Below the pieces are notes generated by a model. That model searched no databases, was not told the origin of the DNA, and saw nothing but the letters and a program-made list of their open reading frames with translations. From the NCBI RefSeq assembly GCF_020216025.1, contig NZ_JAIWNC010000012.1, positions 124,001 through 188,000 on the forward strand: 64,000 bases of DNA. Direction: 5' to 3'. Positions 41,561 to 50,320 of the stretch are shown piece by piece. Origin of the DNA: Jidongwangia harbinensis (GTDB taxonomy: Bacteria > Actinomycetota > Actinomycetes > Mycobacteriales > Micromonosporaceae). A program made the position numbers and the translations under genes. How positions within the stretch are numbered: the first letter of the stretch is position 1; each line of letters starts with the position of its first letter.

Positions 41561-42708
41561 GGCAGGACGTTCTCCCAGGGCAGCTGCCGCACGTCGGGGC
41601 GCGGCACGTCCGGTTGCTGGGCCTGGGCGATCGGGACGCGCGGCTGCTTCGTCTCGAGCGCCGCGAAACGTGTCTGGTACGCCGTCTCCCAGCGGTCGTC
41701 GGCCGGGTCCTTGAGCGACCGGTACAGCGTCAGGTCGACCAGGTCGCGCAGCGCCTCGTTCTCGCCGGTGTTGACGCCCCACGCCTCGATGTCGTCGATG
41801 CCCAGGTCCCAGTGGTCGAATTCCTCGTCATGCTGTGCCTTGTAGCCCGCCAGGATCGCGGCGTCGGTGGAGACCGCGTCGACCTCGCGCTTGCGCAGGG
41901 CCGCGATGCAGTCGCTGATCCGGTTCTTGCGGCGCACCGTGGCGCCGGCCCGCCCCGGCGCGGCCTCGCTCGTGGACGCGGACAGCGTGCACACCGTGCG
42001 GCCGTCGAGGTCGTCCAGGGAGGAGATGGGCCGGCCGCCCTTGAGCGTGATGACCGATTGTTCGGTGTAGAGGTACGGCGCCGAGAACCGCACCCCCGGT
42101 AGCGCCACCCGATCCGGGGTGATGCTGTAGCTGGCGATCACCATCTGCACCGGCACCCGCTTGCCGTTGGAGTCGGTGGCCTGCATCCGGACCCGGTCCT
42201 CGCTCTCGATCGCGAAGAACTGCACCTCGGCCCGGCGGAACCCGAGGTCCTCCGCGATCATGTACGCGATGTCGATGTCGAAGCCCGACCAGGATTTCGC
42301 TCCTGGACTCCAGAACCCGACGCCGGGCTGGTCGTCCTTGACCCCGATGGCGAGCTTCGCCCACCCGTCCACGCCGGCCTCGGCGCGCAACTGGGCGACC
42401 GACGGCGGGCCGCCGACGAACAGGTGGGCCAGCGTGAGCGCGACGGTGAGTACGAGCGCCAGCCCGAGCGCTCCCAGCCGGACCGCGGCCAGGTTCATCC
42501 GGGGCGGCGGCTCCTCCTGGTACGGCTCCGGCTCGGGGGCCGGAAGCCGGTCCGCGGCCTCGGCGGCGGCGATGTCGCGCACCGCGATGTCCTCGGGCGC
42601 GGCGACCTCCGCGGGCGCCGGCAGGTCGTCGGCCGCGCCCCGGCGCCGCACCGGCCAGATCCGCCGGATCGGCCCGGCCGGCGACCGGCCACCGTTCGCC
42701 TCGTCCAC
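41557..42708 (-). CDS. Membrane-anchored glutamate/amino-acid solute-binding protein (GlnH-like)
   Basis: A 383-residue protein. Residues 1-70 are cytoplasmic and Pro/Glu/Ala-rich, a single TM helix lies near 75-98 (LGALGLALVLTVALTLAHLFVGG), then an SBP_bac_3 domain faces outside. The domain reads KLAIGVKDDQPGVGFW, GFDIDIAYMIAEDLGF, VQMVIASYSITPDRVALPGVRFSAPYLYTEQ, and DAVSTDAAILAGYKA. There is no lipobox and no ABC permease or ATPase nearby, so it is probably a sensor. GTG at 42708 has GAGAGGGG 8 nt upstream. A longer ATG start at 42747 is less likely. Confidence 0.85.
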   Translation of the reverse strand: MDEANGGRSPAGPIRRIWPVRRRGAADDLPAPAEVAAPEDIAVRDIAAAEAADRLPAPEPEPYQEEPPPRMNLAAVRLGALGLALVLTVALTLAHLFVGGPPSVAQLRAEAGVDGWAKLAIGVKDDQPGVGFWSPGAKSWSGFDIDIAYMIAEDLGFRRAEVQFFAIESEDRVRMQATDSNGKRVPVQMVIASYSITPDRVALPGVRFSAPYLYTEQSVITLKGGRPISSLDDLDGRTVCTLSASTSEAAPGRAGATVRRKNRISDCIAALRKREVDAVSTDAAILAGYKAQHDEEFDHWDLGIDDIEAWGVNTGENEALRDLVDLTLYRSLKDPADDRWETAYQTRFAALETKQPRVPIAQAQQPDVPRPDVRQLPWENVLP

Positions 42709-42753
42709 GGGCCGCACCCCTCTCCGCCAACCCTTTGTCCCCGGCACCCCACG

Positions 42754-42780
42754 CGCTGCTGTACCCGTGGAACACCAGCG
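42754..42780. repeat. Dispersed inverted-repeat element, short copy C
   Basis: CGCTGCTGT-ACCCGTGGA-ACACCAGCG is a 9-bp stem with one mismatch, related to the outer arms of copies A and B (GTGGAACACCAGCG) but missing the GGAGCGCTCC centre. It begins directly after the yidD stop on the minus strand. Confidence 0.65.
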
Positions 42781-43137
42781 TCACGGAACCCCGTCGATCG
42801 TCCCGTACGGCACCCCCGGCCGGCACCGCCGCAGCCGCGCCGCGGCGAGCCGCAGACCACGCCGGGCCCCGTAGCGCTGCACCGCCTCGAGCCCGTACGT
42901 GCTGCACGACGGCTCGAAGCGGCAGCGCACCGGGATACGCGGCGAGATTCCGCGCCGGTATCCGCGGATCGCCGCGAGCACCGCCCGGTCCGCCGGGCCG
43001 AGCCGGCCGACCAGCAGCATCGCGGTGGACAGCAGCCCGAAGTCGCAGCACGGCAGGTCGCAGTCGCAGTTGTCGTACCAGCGGCCTTTCGACCGGCTCC
43101 GGCGCTTTTTCTTCTTCCGCCCCCACACGACCTCCAT
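42781..43137 (-). CDS. yidD: Membrane protein insertion efficiency factor YidD
   Basis: A 118-residue protein with the YidD/DUF37 core: AAIRGYRRGISPRIPVRCRFEPSCSTYGLEAVQRYGARRGLRLAAARLRRCRPG, near residues 56-110. It has the conserved paired cysteines and an amphipathic N-terminal helix. A very basic, Cys-rich N-terminal extension (KKKKRRSRSKGRWYDNCDCDLPCCDFG) is unusual and may bind metal. YidD aids membrane insertion with YidC, and is normally near rpmH-rnpA-yidC. Here it stands apart, so it may be a second copy. Confidence 0.9.
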   Translation of the reverse strand: MEVVWGRKKKKRRSRSKGRWYDNCDCDLPCCDFGLLSTAMLLVGRLGPADRAVLAAIRGYRRGISPRIPVRCRFEPSCSTYGLEAVQRYGARRGLRLAAARLRRCRPGVPYGTIDGVP

Positions 43138-43198
43138 CCTGGCCCATGCCGGCCATGGTTTCGGGTTGCCGCCGCCGGATCAGGGGTACGCCGATGTC

Positions 43199-43936
43199 GT
43201 GAAACCTGTCGTCGCCCTCGCCGCGACCGCCGCCGCGACCGCCCTGGGGGTGCGGGTGGCACGGTCCCGGCACCGCCGTTTCCTGCATCCCGACGGCCGC
43301 TCGTTCAGCGGGCTGCTGGACGTCTGGGGCGCCGGTGAGCCGACCGGCTCCGCGTTGATCGACCGGCCGGGCCGGCATCCGGTGACGGTACGGGTGTCCA
43401 AGGGCGCCGGCACCCGCCCGGGCCGCGCGGACGTGCTCGGCCTGGCGTTGCGCGTGCACGGCCCGGGCGCCGGGCAGCGGCGGGACCTGCTGTGGTCGAC
43501 CGCCGGCCGGGGCCGGTGGTCGCGGCACGTTCCGGTGCCCCGGCCCACGTTCGACACCTGGTACGGCTCGATCATGGCGTACCGCACCGGGTCCCGGCGC
43601 AAGGTCTATCTCGCCGCCCAGCCGGATCCGGACGGCGCTCCGTGGGGCCGGACGCTGGAGTCGGTGGTGGCGGCGGCCGCGCGGGACGGCGCGCGGCTCG
43701 TGCTGTCCGCGGACGACCGCCCGTTCGGCCGGGTCACGTTGGACTCGCCGCTGCCCGCCGGGACGGACGCCGCGCTGGCGTTCGACCCGATCCGGAACAC
43801 CACCCCGGACCTGCATCCTTCCGGGGCGATCCACGGGGTACGGGCGTTCGCGTACCGGATCGGCCAGCGGTGGCGTGGCGCCCGTCCGGCGGATGCCGAC
43901 CCGGACCAGGTGGCCCGGGCGTTCACCCGTCGCTGA
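43199..43936 (+). CDS. Hypothetical protein, possible catalase-fold relative
   Basis: A 245-residue protein. A short hydrophobic N-terminus (VVALAATAAATALGVRVA) precedes a soluble domain with HPDGRSFSGLLDVWG, PVTVRVSKGAGTRPGRADVLGLALRVHG, TFDTWYGSIMAYRTGSRRKVYLAA and LAFDPIRNTTPDLHPSGAIHGVRAFAY. The layout (R-S-G, DV-G-A-R) recalls the catalase-fold family that databases often label phosphodiesterase without evidence. The heme-ligand Tyr and distal His are not confidently seen. GTG at 43199 has AGGGG 12 nt upstream. It is divergent from yidD and convergent with treZ. Confidence 0.55.
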   Translation: MKPVVALAATAAATALGVRVARSRHRRFLHPDGRSFSGLLDVWGAGEPTGSALIDRPGRHPVTVRVSKGAGTRPGRADVLGLALRVHGPGAGQRRDLLWSTAGRGRWSRHVPVPRPTFDTWYGSIMAYRTGSRRKVYLAAQPDPDGAPWGRTLESVVAAAARDGARLVLSADDRPFGRVTLDSPLPAGTDAALAFDPIRNTTPDLHPSGAIHGVRAFAYRIGQRWRGARPADADPDQVARAFTRR

Positions 43937-43943
43937 CCGCGCC

Positions 43944-43978
43944 GGCCCGGCCCAACCGGCCCGGCCCAACCGGCCACC
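43944..43978. repeat. 14-bp short tandem repeat at a convergent junction
   Basis: CCGGCCCAA/CC is repeated with a 14-base period (CCCAACC at 43951 and 43965) just after the stop of the hypothetical gene and before the treZ stop. It is a small tandem duplication similar in placement to those at 446, 4071 and 22905. Confidence 0.6.
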
Positions 43979-43994
43979 GCCGGCCGGCCGGCGG

Positions 43995-45728
43995 TCAGCG
44001 GCAGCGCACCACGACGGCCGACTCGGGCGGCAGCTCGACCCGGTCCCGTTGCAGCACCACGCCCGGCCCGGTGGCGAGCAGCACCTTGCTGGGCGTGGCG
44101 CGCAGGCTCACCGTCTGCGGCGTGGACGCCAGGTTCGCCGCCACCGCGCACCCGCCGCGGCGCATCACCACGTACTGGTCGCCGTGCCACACCTCGACCC
44201 GGTCCAGCCGCGGGTCGGACAGGTCGGGGTGGCTGCGGCGCAGCGCGATCAGCCGCTTGTACAGGTCGAGGATCTCGGCGTGCCCGGGCTTGTCGACCTC
44301 GGACCAGTCCAGCTTGGACCGGGCGAACGTGGCCGGGTCCTGCGGGTCGGGCACCTCGGTCTCGGCCCAGCCGTGGGACGCGAACTCGCGGCGCCGGCCG
44401 GTGCGGACCGCGTCGGCCAGGTCCGGTTCGGGGTGGCTGGTGAAGAACTGCCACGGGTTGCTGGCCGCCCACTCCTCGCCCATGAACAGCATCGGCGTGA
44501 ACGGCGAGGTGAGCAGCAGCGTGGCCCCGACCCGCAGCAGGCCGGGCGACAGCGAGGCGGACAGCCGGTCGCCGACCGCCCGGTTGCCGATCTGGTCGTG
44601 GTTCTGCAGGTACGCCACGAAGCGGTGCCCGGGCACCCGGGTGCGGTCCACCGGGCGGCCGTGCCGGCGCTGACGGAAGCTGGACCACGTGCCGGCGTGG
44701 AAGAACGCCCCGGTCAGCACGGTCTCCAGGCACTCCAGCGAGCCGAAGTCGCCGTAGTAGCCCTGGCGCTCGCCGGTGAGCAGGGTGTGCAGCGCGTGGT
44801 GCACGTCGTCGTCCCACTGGCCGTGCAGGCCGTACCCGCCCGCCTCGCGCGGCGTGATCAGGGTCGGGTCGTTGAGGTCCGACTCGGCGATCAGCGACAG
44901 CGGCCGGCCCAGGTGCACCGACAGGCTCTCCACCTCGACGGCCATCTGTTCGAGCAGGTGGACGGCGGTCTCGTCGACCAGCGCGTGCACGGCGTCCAGG
45001 CGCAGCGCGTCGATGTGGTAGTCGCGCAGCCAGCCCAGCATGCTGTCGATGATGTAGCGGCGGACCTCGTCGGACCGGGGCCCGTCCAGGTTCACCGCGG
45101 CGCCCCACGGGTTGCTGCCGGAGGCGCTCAGGTACGGCGCGAACATCGGCGCGTACGCCCCGCTCGGGCCGAAGTGGTTGTACACCACGTCGAGCACCAC
45201 GCCGAGGCCCTTGGCGTGGGCCGCGTCGACGAAGCGTTTCAGGCCGTCCGGTCCGCCGTACGCCTCGTGCGGCGCGTACCAGCAGACGCCGTCGTACCCC
45301 CAGTTGTATTCGCCGTTGAACGCGTTGACCGGCAACAGTTCGACCAGGTCGACACCGAGGTCGACGAGGTGGTCGAGGCGCGCGATCGCGGCGTCGAACG
45401 TGCCCTGGAGGGTGAACGTGCCGACGTGCATCTCGTAGAGCACCGAGCCGGGCAGCTGACGGCCGGTCCAGGCGTCGTCCGACCAGGTGAAGGACGAATG
45501 GTCATAGACCCGGCTGGATCCGTGCACGCCCTCAGGCTGCCACAGCGAGCGCGGGTCGGGTAGCGGCGTGTCGCCATCCGGTAACACGTACGCGTAGTCG
45601 GTGCCCGGCCCGGCGGACGGCACGTCGAGCCGCCACCAGCCGTCGTCGCCGCGTTCCATGTCGTGGTCCTGCCCGTCGAGGCGGAGCTGGACCGTCTTCT
45701 CCGGCACCCAGACTTCGAAGGTCGTCAT
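43995..45728 (-). CDS. treZ: Malto-oligosyltrehalose trehalohydrolase
   Basis: A 577-residue GH13 enzyme releasing trehalose from the end of maltooligosyl-trehalose. An N-terminal CBM48-like beta domain (MTTFEVWVPEKTVQLRLDGQDHDM) precedes the barrel. Barrel motifs are DVVYNHFGPSG near 205, ALRLDAVHAL near 250 (nucleophile Asp), LIAESDLNDP near 283 (acid Glu) and LQNHDQIGNR near 375. The C-terminal beta domain is complete. ATG overlaps the treY stop (ATGA). It is last in the glgX-treY-treZ operon. Confidence 0.96.
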   Translation of the reverse strand: MTTFEVWVPEKTVQLRLDGQDHDMERGDDGWWRLDVPSAGPGTDYAYVLPDGDTPLPDPRSLWQPEGVHGSSRVYDHSSFTWSDDAWTGRQLPGSVLYEMHVGTFTLQGTFDAAIARLDHLVDLGVDLVELLPVNAFNGEYNWGYDGVCWYAPHEAYGGPDGLKRFVDAAHAKGLGVVLDVVYNHFGPSGAYAPMFAPYLSASGSNPWGAAVNLDGPRSDEVRRYIIDSMLGWLRDYHIDALRLDAVHALVDETAVHLLEQMAVEVESLSVHLGRPLSLIAESDLNDPTLITPREAGGYGLHGQWDDDVHHALHTLLTGERQGYYGDFGSLECLETVLTGAFFHAGTWSSFRQRRHGRPVDRTRVPGHRFVAYLQNHDQIGNRAVGDRLSASLSPGLLRVGATLLLTSPFTPMLFMGEEWAASNPWQFFTSHPEPDLADAVRTGRRREFASHGWAETEVPDPQDPATFARSKLDWSEVDKPGHAEILDLYKRLIALRRSHPDLSDPRLDRVEVWHGDQYVVMRRGGCAVAANLASTPQTVSLRATPSKVLLATGPGVVLQRDRVELPPESAVVVRCR

Positions 45729-48037
45729 TCCTTCACCAGCAATGCCACGGGGTACGAGTGCAGCAGTTCCGCCACGGCCAGACGGTTACCGCCGTAGCTG
45801 GTGTTCGTGAAGACTTCCGTCCAGGTGTGGCCGTCGAGTGTCAGCGTGGTGTCGTGCCAGCCACCGTGCCGTGACAATCCGACCGGCAGCCGGGTGGCGA
45901 CCGCGACCACGCCGCCGCGGTCGAACGCGAGCACGTGTTCGCCGACCCGGCCCTCGGCGAAGAGCGGGCGGTACCCGGTGAACAGTTCCGGCCGCTGCCG
46001 GCGCAGCCGCAGCGTACGGCTGGCGACCAGGAGCTTGGCGGCGCCGGTCTCGTCCACCGGCGGCAGCCAGCCGTCGTCGATCCGGCGCAGCAGCTCGCGC
46101 CGGGCGGCGAAGTCCACCGGCCGGCGGTTGTCCGGGTCGACCAGCGAGTAGTCCCACAGCTCGGTGCCCTGGTAGACGTCGGGCACACCGGGCATGGCGA
46201 GCTGCACGAGCTTCTGGCCGAGCGAGTTGGACCAGCCGGGCGGGGTGATCGACGCGGCGAAGTCGGCCACCTCGGCGTGCAGCGCCGGGTCGTCGTAGAT
46301 CCGGTCCACCATCGCCCGCAGCGCGGTCTCGAACCGCTCGTCGGGCCGCGTCCAGGTGGTGCTGGCCGCCGCCTCGCGGGCCGCCTTCAGCGCGTACGCC
46401 TGCAGCCGCTCCCGCTCGATCGGCCACGCGCCCACGGCCGCCTGCCAGACCAGGTGTGCCAGCGCCGGGTCGGGCAGCGGGTCGGCGCGCACCCACCGGC
46501 GCACCACCTCGGTCCAGTCCCCCGGCACCTCGGACAGCACGGCCAGCCGGGCCCGGACGTCCTCGCTGCGCTTGGTGTCGTGGGTGGACAGCGCGGTCAT
46601 GCTGTCCGGCCAGCGGCGCTGCCGGGCCTCGGCGGCGTCGTGGAACTCGTCCGGCGCCACGCCGAACTTCACCGGGTCGTTGCCGACCTCGTTGCGGGCG
46701 GTGAACCGGGTCCACCGGTAGAACGCGGTGTCCTCCACGCCCTTGGCCATCACCGCGCCGGTGAACTGCTGGAACCGGATGGCGAGTTCGTCGGACGGGT
46801 TGCGCAGCCGGGCGGTGAGCCGGTCCAGCGCCGGGATCAGCTGCGGGCGCCGCCGGCCCGCCTCGGACCGGGCCCGGGCCAGGTGCCGGGAGCCGAACGG
46901 CAGGTAGGAGCGGTACACCGGGAAACAGGCGGCCAGTTCGGCGAGCGCCCGGGGCGCGGACTCCAGCTCGGGTACGAGCCGGGCCATCCGCGCCAGCTCG
47001 GCGGCCAGCAGCGTGGTCGCCACGTGGTACTTGCACCCGTGCACCAGGTCCTGCCAGGACGTCTGGCCGCCGGTCAGGTGGTGGTCGAGGGTGTCGAAGA
47101 ACGCCTCCGTGCCGGGGTCCACGAACACGCCGTCGACCTCGGCCATGGCGTCGTACCCGGTGGTGCCGGCGACCGGCCAGTCGGGCAGTTCCTCGCCCGG
47201 CTCCAGGATCTTCTCCACCACCAGCCAGGCGTCCGGCGCCGCGTCGTGCAGCCGCTCCAGGTAGCCGCCCGGGTCGCGCAGCCCGTCCGGGTGGTCCACC
47301 CGGATGCCCTGCACCGCGCCCTCGGCGTACCAGCGCAGGATCTCGGCGTGGGTGGCGTCGAACACCTCCGGGTCCTCCACCCGCAGGCCGGCCAGGTCGG
47401 TGATGGCGAAGAACCGGCGGTACGTCAGCTCGGCGTCGCCGCGGGTCCAGTTCACCAGCTCGTAGTGCTGCCGGTCGTGCACCTCCCGGGCGGTGCCGCC
47501 GCCGGTGCCCTCGGCGATCGGGTACCGCTTGTCGTAGTAGCGCAGCTCGTCGCCCTCGACGGTCAGCGCGTCCAGGGCGTTCGGCTCGTCGGCCAGCACC
47601 GGGACCACCAGCCGGCCGCGGTCCCAGTCGATGTCGAACCAGGGGGCGTACCGCGAGTCGCGCCCGTGCTTGAGCACGTCCCACCAGGCCGGGTTGGCCG
47701 CCGGGTCGGCGATGCCGGCGTGGTTCGGCACGATGTCCACGACCAGCCCGAGCCCGGCCGCGTCGAGCGCCTTCTTCAGCGCGACCCGGCCCTCCTCACC
47801 CCCGAGCGCCGGGTTGACCCGGCTGTGGTCCACCACGTCGTAGCCGTGCTCCGAGTCCGCCGAGGCGGCCAGCAGCGGGGCGGTGTACAGATGGCTGACA
47901 CCCAGATCGGCGAGGTAGTCGGCCAGCTCGGCGGTGGCGGTCAGCGGAAAGTCCGGGCGGACCTGAATGCGGTACGTGCCGGTAGGAGAGCCTTGAGTCC
48001 GGCCAAGGGCGGTGGCGGGGTGGTCGGATGTGGGCAT
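45725..48037 (-). CDS. treY: Maltooligosyltrehalose synthase
   Basis: A 770-residue GH13 enzyme converting the reducing-end alpha-1,4 link of maltodextrins to the alpha-1,1 link of trehalose. Motifs are LYTAPLLAASADSEHGYDVVDHSRVNP near 50, VDIVPNHAGIA near 100, GIRVDHPDGLRDPGGYL near 235, VVEKILEPGEELPDWPVAGTTGYD near 260 and MTALSTHDTKRSEDVRARL near 483. ATG overlaps the glgX stop (TAATG), so all three genes are coupled. Longer in-frame starts run through glgX in another frame and are not real. Confidence 0.97.
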   Translation of the reverse strand: MPTSDHPATALGRTQGSPTGTYRIQVRPDFPLTATAELADYLADLGVSHLYTAPLLAASADSEHGYDVVDHSRVNPALGGEEGRVALKKALDAAGLGLVVDIVPNHAGIADPAANPAWWDVLKHGRDSRYAPWFDIDWDRGRLVVPVLADEPNALDALTVEGDELRYYDKRYPIAEGTGGGTAREVHDRQHYELVNWTRGDAELTYRRFFAITDLAGLRVEDPEVFDATHAEILRWYAEGAVQGIRVDHPDGLRDPGGYLERLHDAAPDAWLVVEKILEPGEELPDWPVAGTTGYDAMAEVDGVFVDPGTEAFFDTLDHHLTGGQTSWQDLVHGCKYHVATTLLAAELARMARLVPELESAPRALAELAACFPVYRSYLPFGSRHLARARSEAGRRRPQLIPALDRLTARLRNPSDELAIRFQQFTGAVMAKGVEDTAFYRWTRFTARNEVGNDPVKFGVAPDEFHDAAEARQRRWPDSMTALSTHDTKRSEDVRARLAVLSEVPGDWTEVVRRWVRADPLPDPALAHLVWQAAVGAWPIERERLQAYALKAAREAAASTTWTRPDERFETALRAMVDRIYDDPALHAEVADFAASITPPGWSNSLGQKLVQLAMPGVPDVYQGTELWDYSLVDPDNRRPVDFAARRELLRRIDDGWLPPVDETGAAKLLVASRTLRLRRQRPELFTGYRPLFAEGRVGEHVLAFDRGGVVAVATRLPVGLSRHGGWHDTTLTLDGHTWTEVFTNTSYGGNRLAVAELLHSYPVALLVKE

Positions 48038-50148
48038 TAGACCGTCCTGTCGAGAACGATGAGCGAGCGGTCCGGCACGATGACCTTCGATCCGGCCTCG
48101 ACGATCGTGGGCCCGTCCTCCACCGGGTCCGCGGTGTCGATGACCTTCTCCCACTTCTCCCCGTACTCGGTCGGGGGCGTGGCGAACTCCAGCGGCGCGT
48201 CGTGCGCGTTGAAGAACAGCAGGAACGAGCTGTCCACGTGGCGCTGGCCGTACTGGCCGCGCTCGCGGATGCCCTCGCCGTTGACGAACAGCGCCACCGC
48301 CCGGCCGAAGTCGTTGCCCCAGTCGTCGCCGGCCATCGGGCGCCCGTCCGGGGTGAACCACTCCAGGTCGGGCAGCGGGTCGCCGCCGCCGCGGGCGGTG
48401 ACCGGCAGGCCGGTGAAGAACCGGCGGCGCTGGAACACCTGGTGGCGGTGCCGGAACGCGGTCACCTTGCGGGCGAACTCGAGGAGCTGCTCGTCGGCGT
48501 TGTCCCAGTCGATCCAGCTGATCTCGTTGTCCTGGCAGTACGCGTTGTTGTTGCCGCCCTGGGTGCGGCCCATCTCGTCGCCGTGCGAGATCATCGGCAC
48601 GCCCTGGCTGAGCATCAGCGTGGCGAAGAAGTTCCGGCGCTGCCGGGCCCGCAGCGCGAGCACGCCGGCGTCGTCGGCCGGCCCCTCCACGCCGCAGTTC
48701 CAGGACCGGTTGTGGCTCTCGCCGTCCCGGTTCTCCTCGCCGTTGGCCTCGTTGTGCTTGTCGTTGTACGAGACCAGGTCGTTGAGCGTGAAGCCGTCGT
48801 GCGCGGTGACGAAGTTGATCGAGTGGAACGGCTTGCGGCCGTCGTCCTGGTACAGGTCGGCCGACCCGGTGATCCGGCTGGCGAACTCCGCGAGCGTGGC
48901 CGGCTCGCCGCGCCAGAAGTCGCGGACCGTGTCCCGGTACTTGCCGTTCCACTCGGTCCAGTTGGGCGGGAAGTTGCCGACCTGGTAGCCGCCCGGGCCG
49001 ACGTCCCACGGCTCGGCGATCAGCTTCACCTGGCCCACCACCGGGTCCTGCTGGACCACCTCGAAGAACGTGGAGAGCCGGTCCACGTCGTAGAACTCCC
49101 GGGCCAGCGTGGAGGCCAGGTCGAACCGGAACCCGTCGACGTGCATCTCGGTCACCCAGTAGCGCAGCGAGTCCATGATCAGCTGGAGGCTCTGCGGACT
49201 GCGCACGTTCAGACTGTTACCCGTGCCGGTGTAGTCCATGTAGAACTGCGGCTGGTCGTCCACCAGCCGGTAATAGGTGCGGTTGTCGATGCCCTTGAGG
49301 CTCATCGTGGGGCCCAGGTGGTTGCCCTCCGCGGTGTGGTTGTAGACCACGTCGAGGATGACCTCCATGCCGGCCGCGTGCAGGGCCTTGACCATGCCGC
49401 GGAACTCCTGGGTCTGCTGGCCCAGCGAGCCCATCGCGGAGTACCCGTGGTACGGCGCGAAGAAGCCCAGCGTGTTGTAGCCCCAGTAGTTGCGCAGGCC
49501 CAGGTCGACCAGGCGGTTGTCGTGCACGAACTGGTGCACCGGCATCAGTTCGACCGCGGTCACGCCCAGGCTCTTCAGGTGCTCGATGATCGCCGGGTGG
49601 CCGATCGCCGCGTACGTGCCGCGCATGTCCTTGGGCACCTCGGGATGCCGCTCGGTCAGCCCCTTGACGTGCGTCTCGTAGATCACCGAGTGGTGGTACG
49701 GGATGTCCGGCCGGCGGTCGTTGCCCCAGTCGAAGTACGGGTTGACCACGACGCCCTTGGCCATGTGCGGTGCCGAGTCCAGATCCGACATCTGGTCCGG
49801 GTTGGCGAAGTCGTAGGCGTACAGCGACGGGTGCCAGTCGATGTCCGAGTCCACCGCCCGGGCGTACGGGTCGAGCAGCAGCTTGTGCGGGTTGCACCGC
49901 AGGCCGCGGGACGGCTCGTACGGGCCGTACACCCGGTAGCCGTACCGCTGGCCGGGCTCGACACCGGGCAGGTAGGCGTGCCAGACGAACGCGTCCTGCT
50001 CGTGGAGTTGGACCTTGCGCTCGTTGCCCGAGGTGTCGAAGAGGCAGAGCTCGACCGCCTCGGCCACCTCGGAGAAGATCGCGAAGTTCGTGCCCGTCCC
50101 GTCGTACGTGGCACCCAGCGGGTACCGGTGACCAGGCCAAACCTGCAT
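48037..50148 (-). CDS. glgX: Glycogen debranching enzyme GlgX
   Basis: A 703-residue isoamylase-type enzyme cleaving alpha-1,6 branches of glycogen. The CBM48 domain (PLGATYDGTGTNFAIFSEVAEAVELCLFD) lies near residues 10-40. Barrel motifs are ILDVVYNHTAEGNHLGPT near 260, HVDGFRFDLASTLARE near 335 (nucleophile Asp), KLIAEPWDVGPGGYQVG near 377 (acid Glu) and NFVTAHDGFTLNDLVSYNDKHNEANGE near 445. ATG at 50148 follows GGGAG. It supplies maltodextrin to TreY and TreZ. A 172-base region upstream probably holds the operon promoter. Confidence 0.96.
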   Translation of the reverse strand: MQVWPGHRYPLGATYDGTGTNFAIFSEVAEAVELCLFDTSGNERKVQLHEQDAFVWHAYLPGVEPGQRYGYRVYGPYEPSRGLRCNPHKLLLDPYARAVDSDIDWHPSLYAYDFANPDQMSDLDSAPHMAKGVVVNPYFDWGNDRRPDIPYHHSVIYETHVKGLTERHPEVPKDMRGTYAAIGHPAIIEHLKSLGVTAVELMPVHQFVHDNRLVDLGLRNYWGYNTLGFFAPYHGYSAMGSLGQQTQEFRGMVKALHAAGMEVILDVVYNHTAEGNHLGPTMSLKGIDNRTYYRLVDDQPQFYMDYTGTGNSLNVRSPQSLQLIMDSLRYWVTEMHVDGFRFDLASTLAREFYDVDRLSTFFEVVQQDPVVGQVKLIAEPWDVGPGGYQVGNFPPNWTEWNGKYRDTVRDFWRGEPATLAEFASRITGSADLYQDDGRKPFHSINFVTAHDGFTLNDLVSYNDKHNEANGEENRDGESHNRSWNCGVEGPADDAGVLALRARQRRNFFATLMLSQGVPMISHGDEMGRTQGGNNNAYCQDNEISWIDWDNADEQLLEFARKVTAFRHRHQVFQRRRFFTGLPVTARGGGDPLPDLEWFTPDGRPMAGDDWGNDFGRAVALFVNGEGIRERGQYGQRHVDSSFLLFFNAHDAPLEFATPPTEYGEKWEKVIDTADPVEDGPTIVEAGSKVIVPDRSLIVLDRTV

Positions 50149-50320
50149 ATGTTGCTCCCACCCCTCGACCGTCGTCCCCCTTGGCCGCGACCGGTCCCAT
50201 CGCGGACGGGCCAAGTCTGCCCCGCGACGGCCCGGCCAAACCCTGCACGGCCACGTCAGCGGTCATTCTCACCGATCGAGCTACCGACGTCCGCGCGACT
50301 GTCCGGTTACCCGCAGATAG

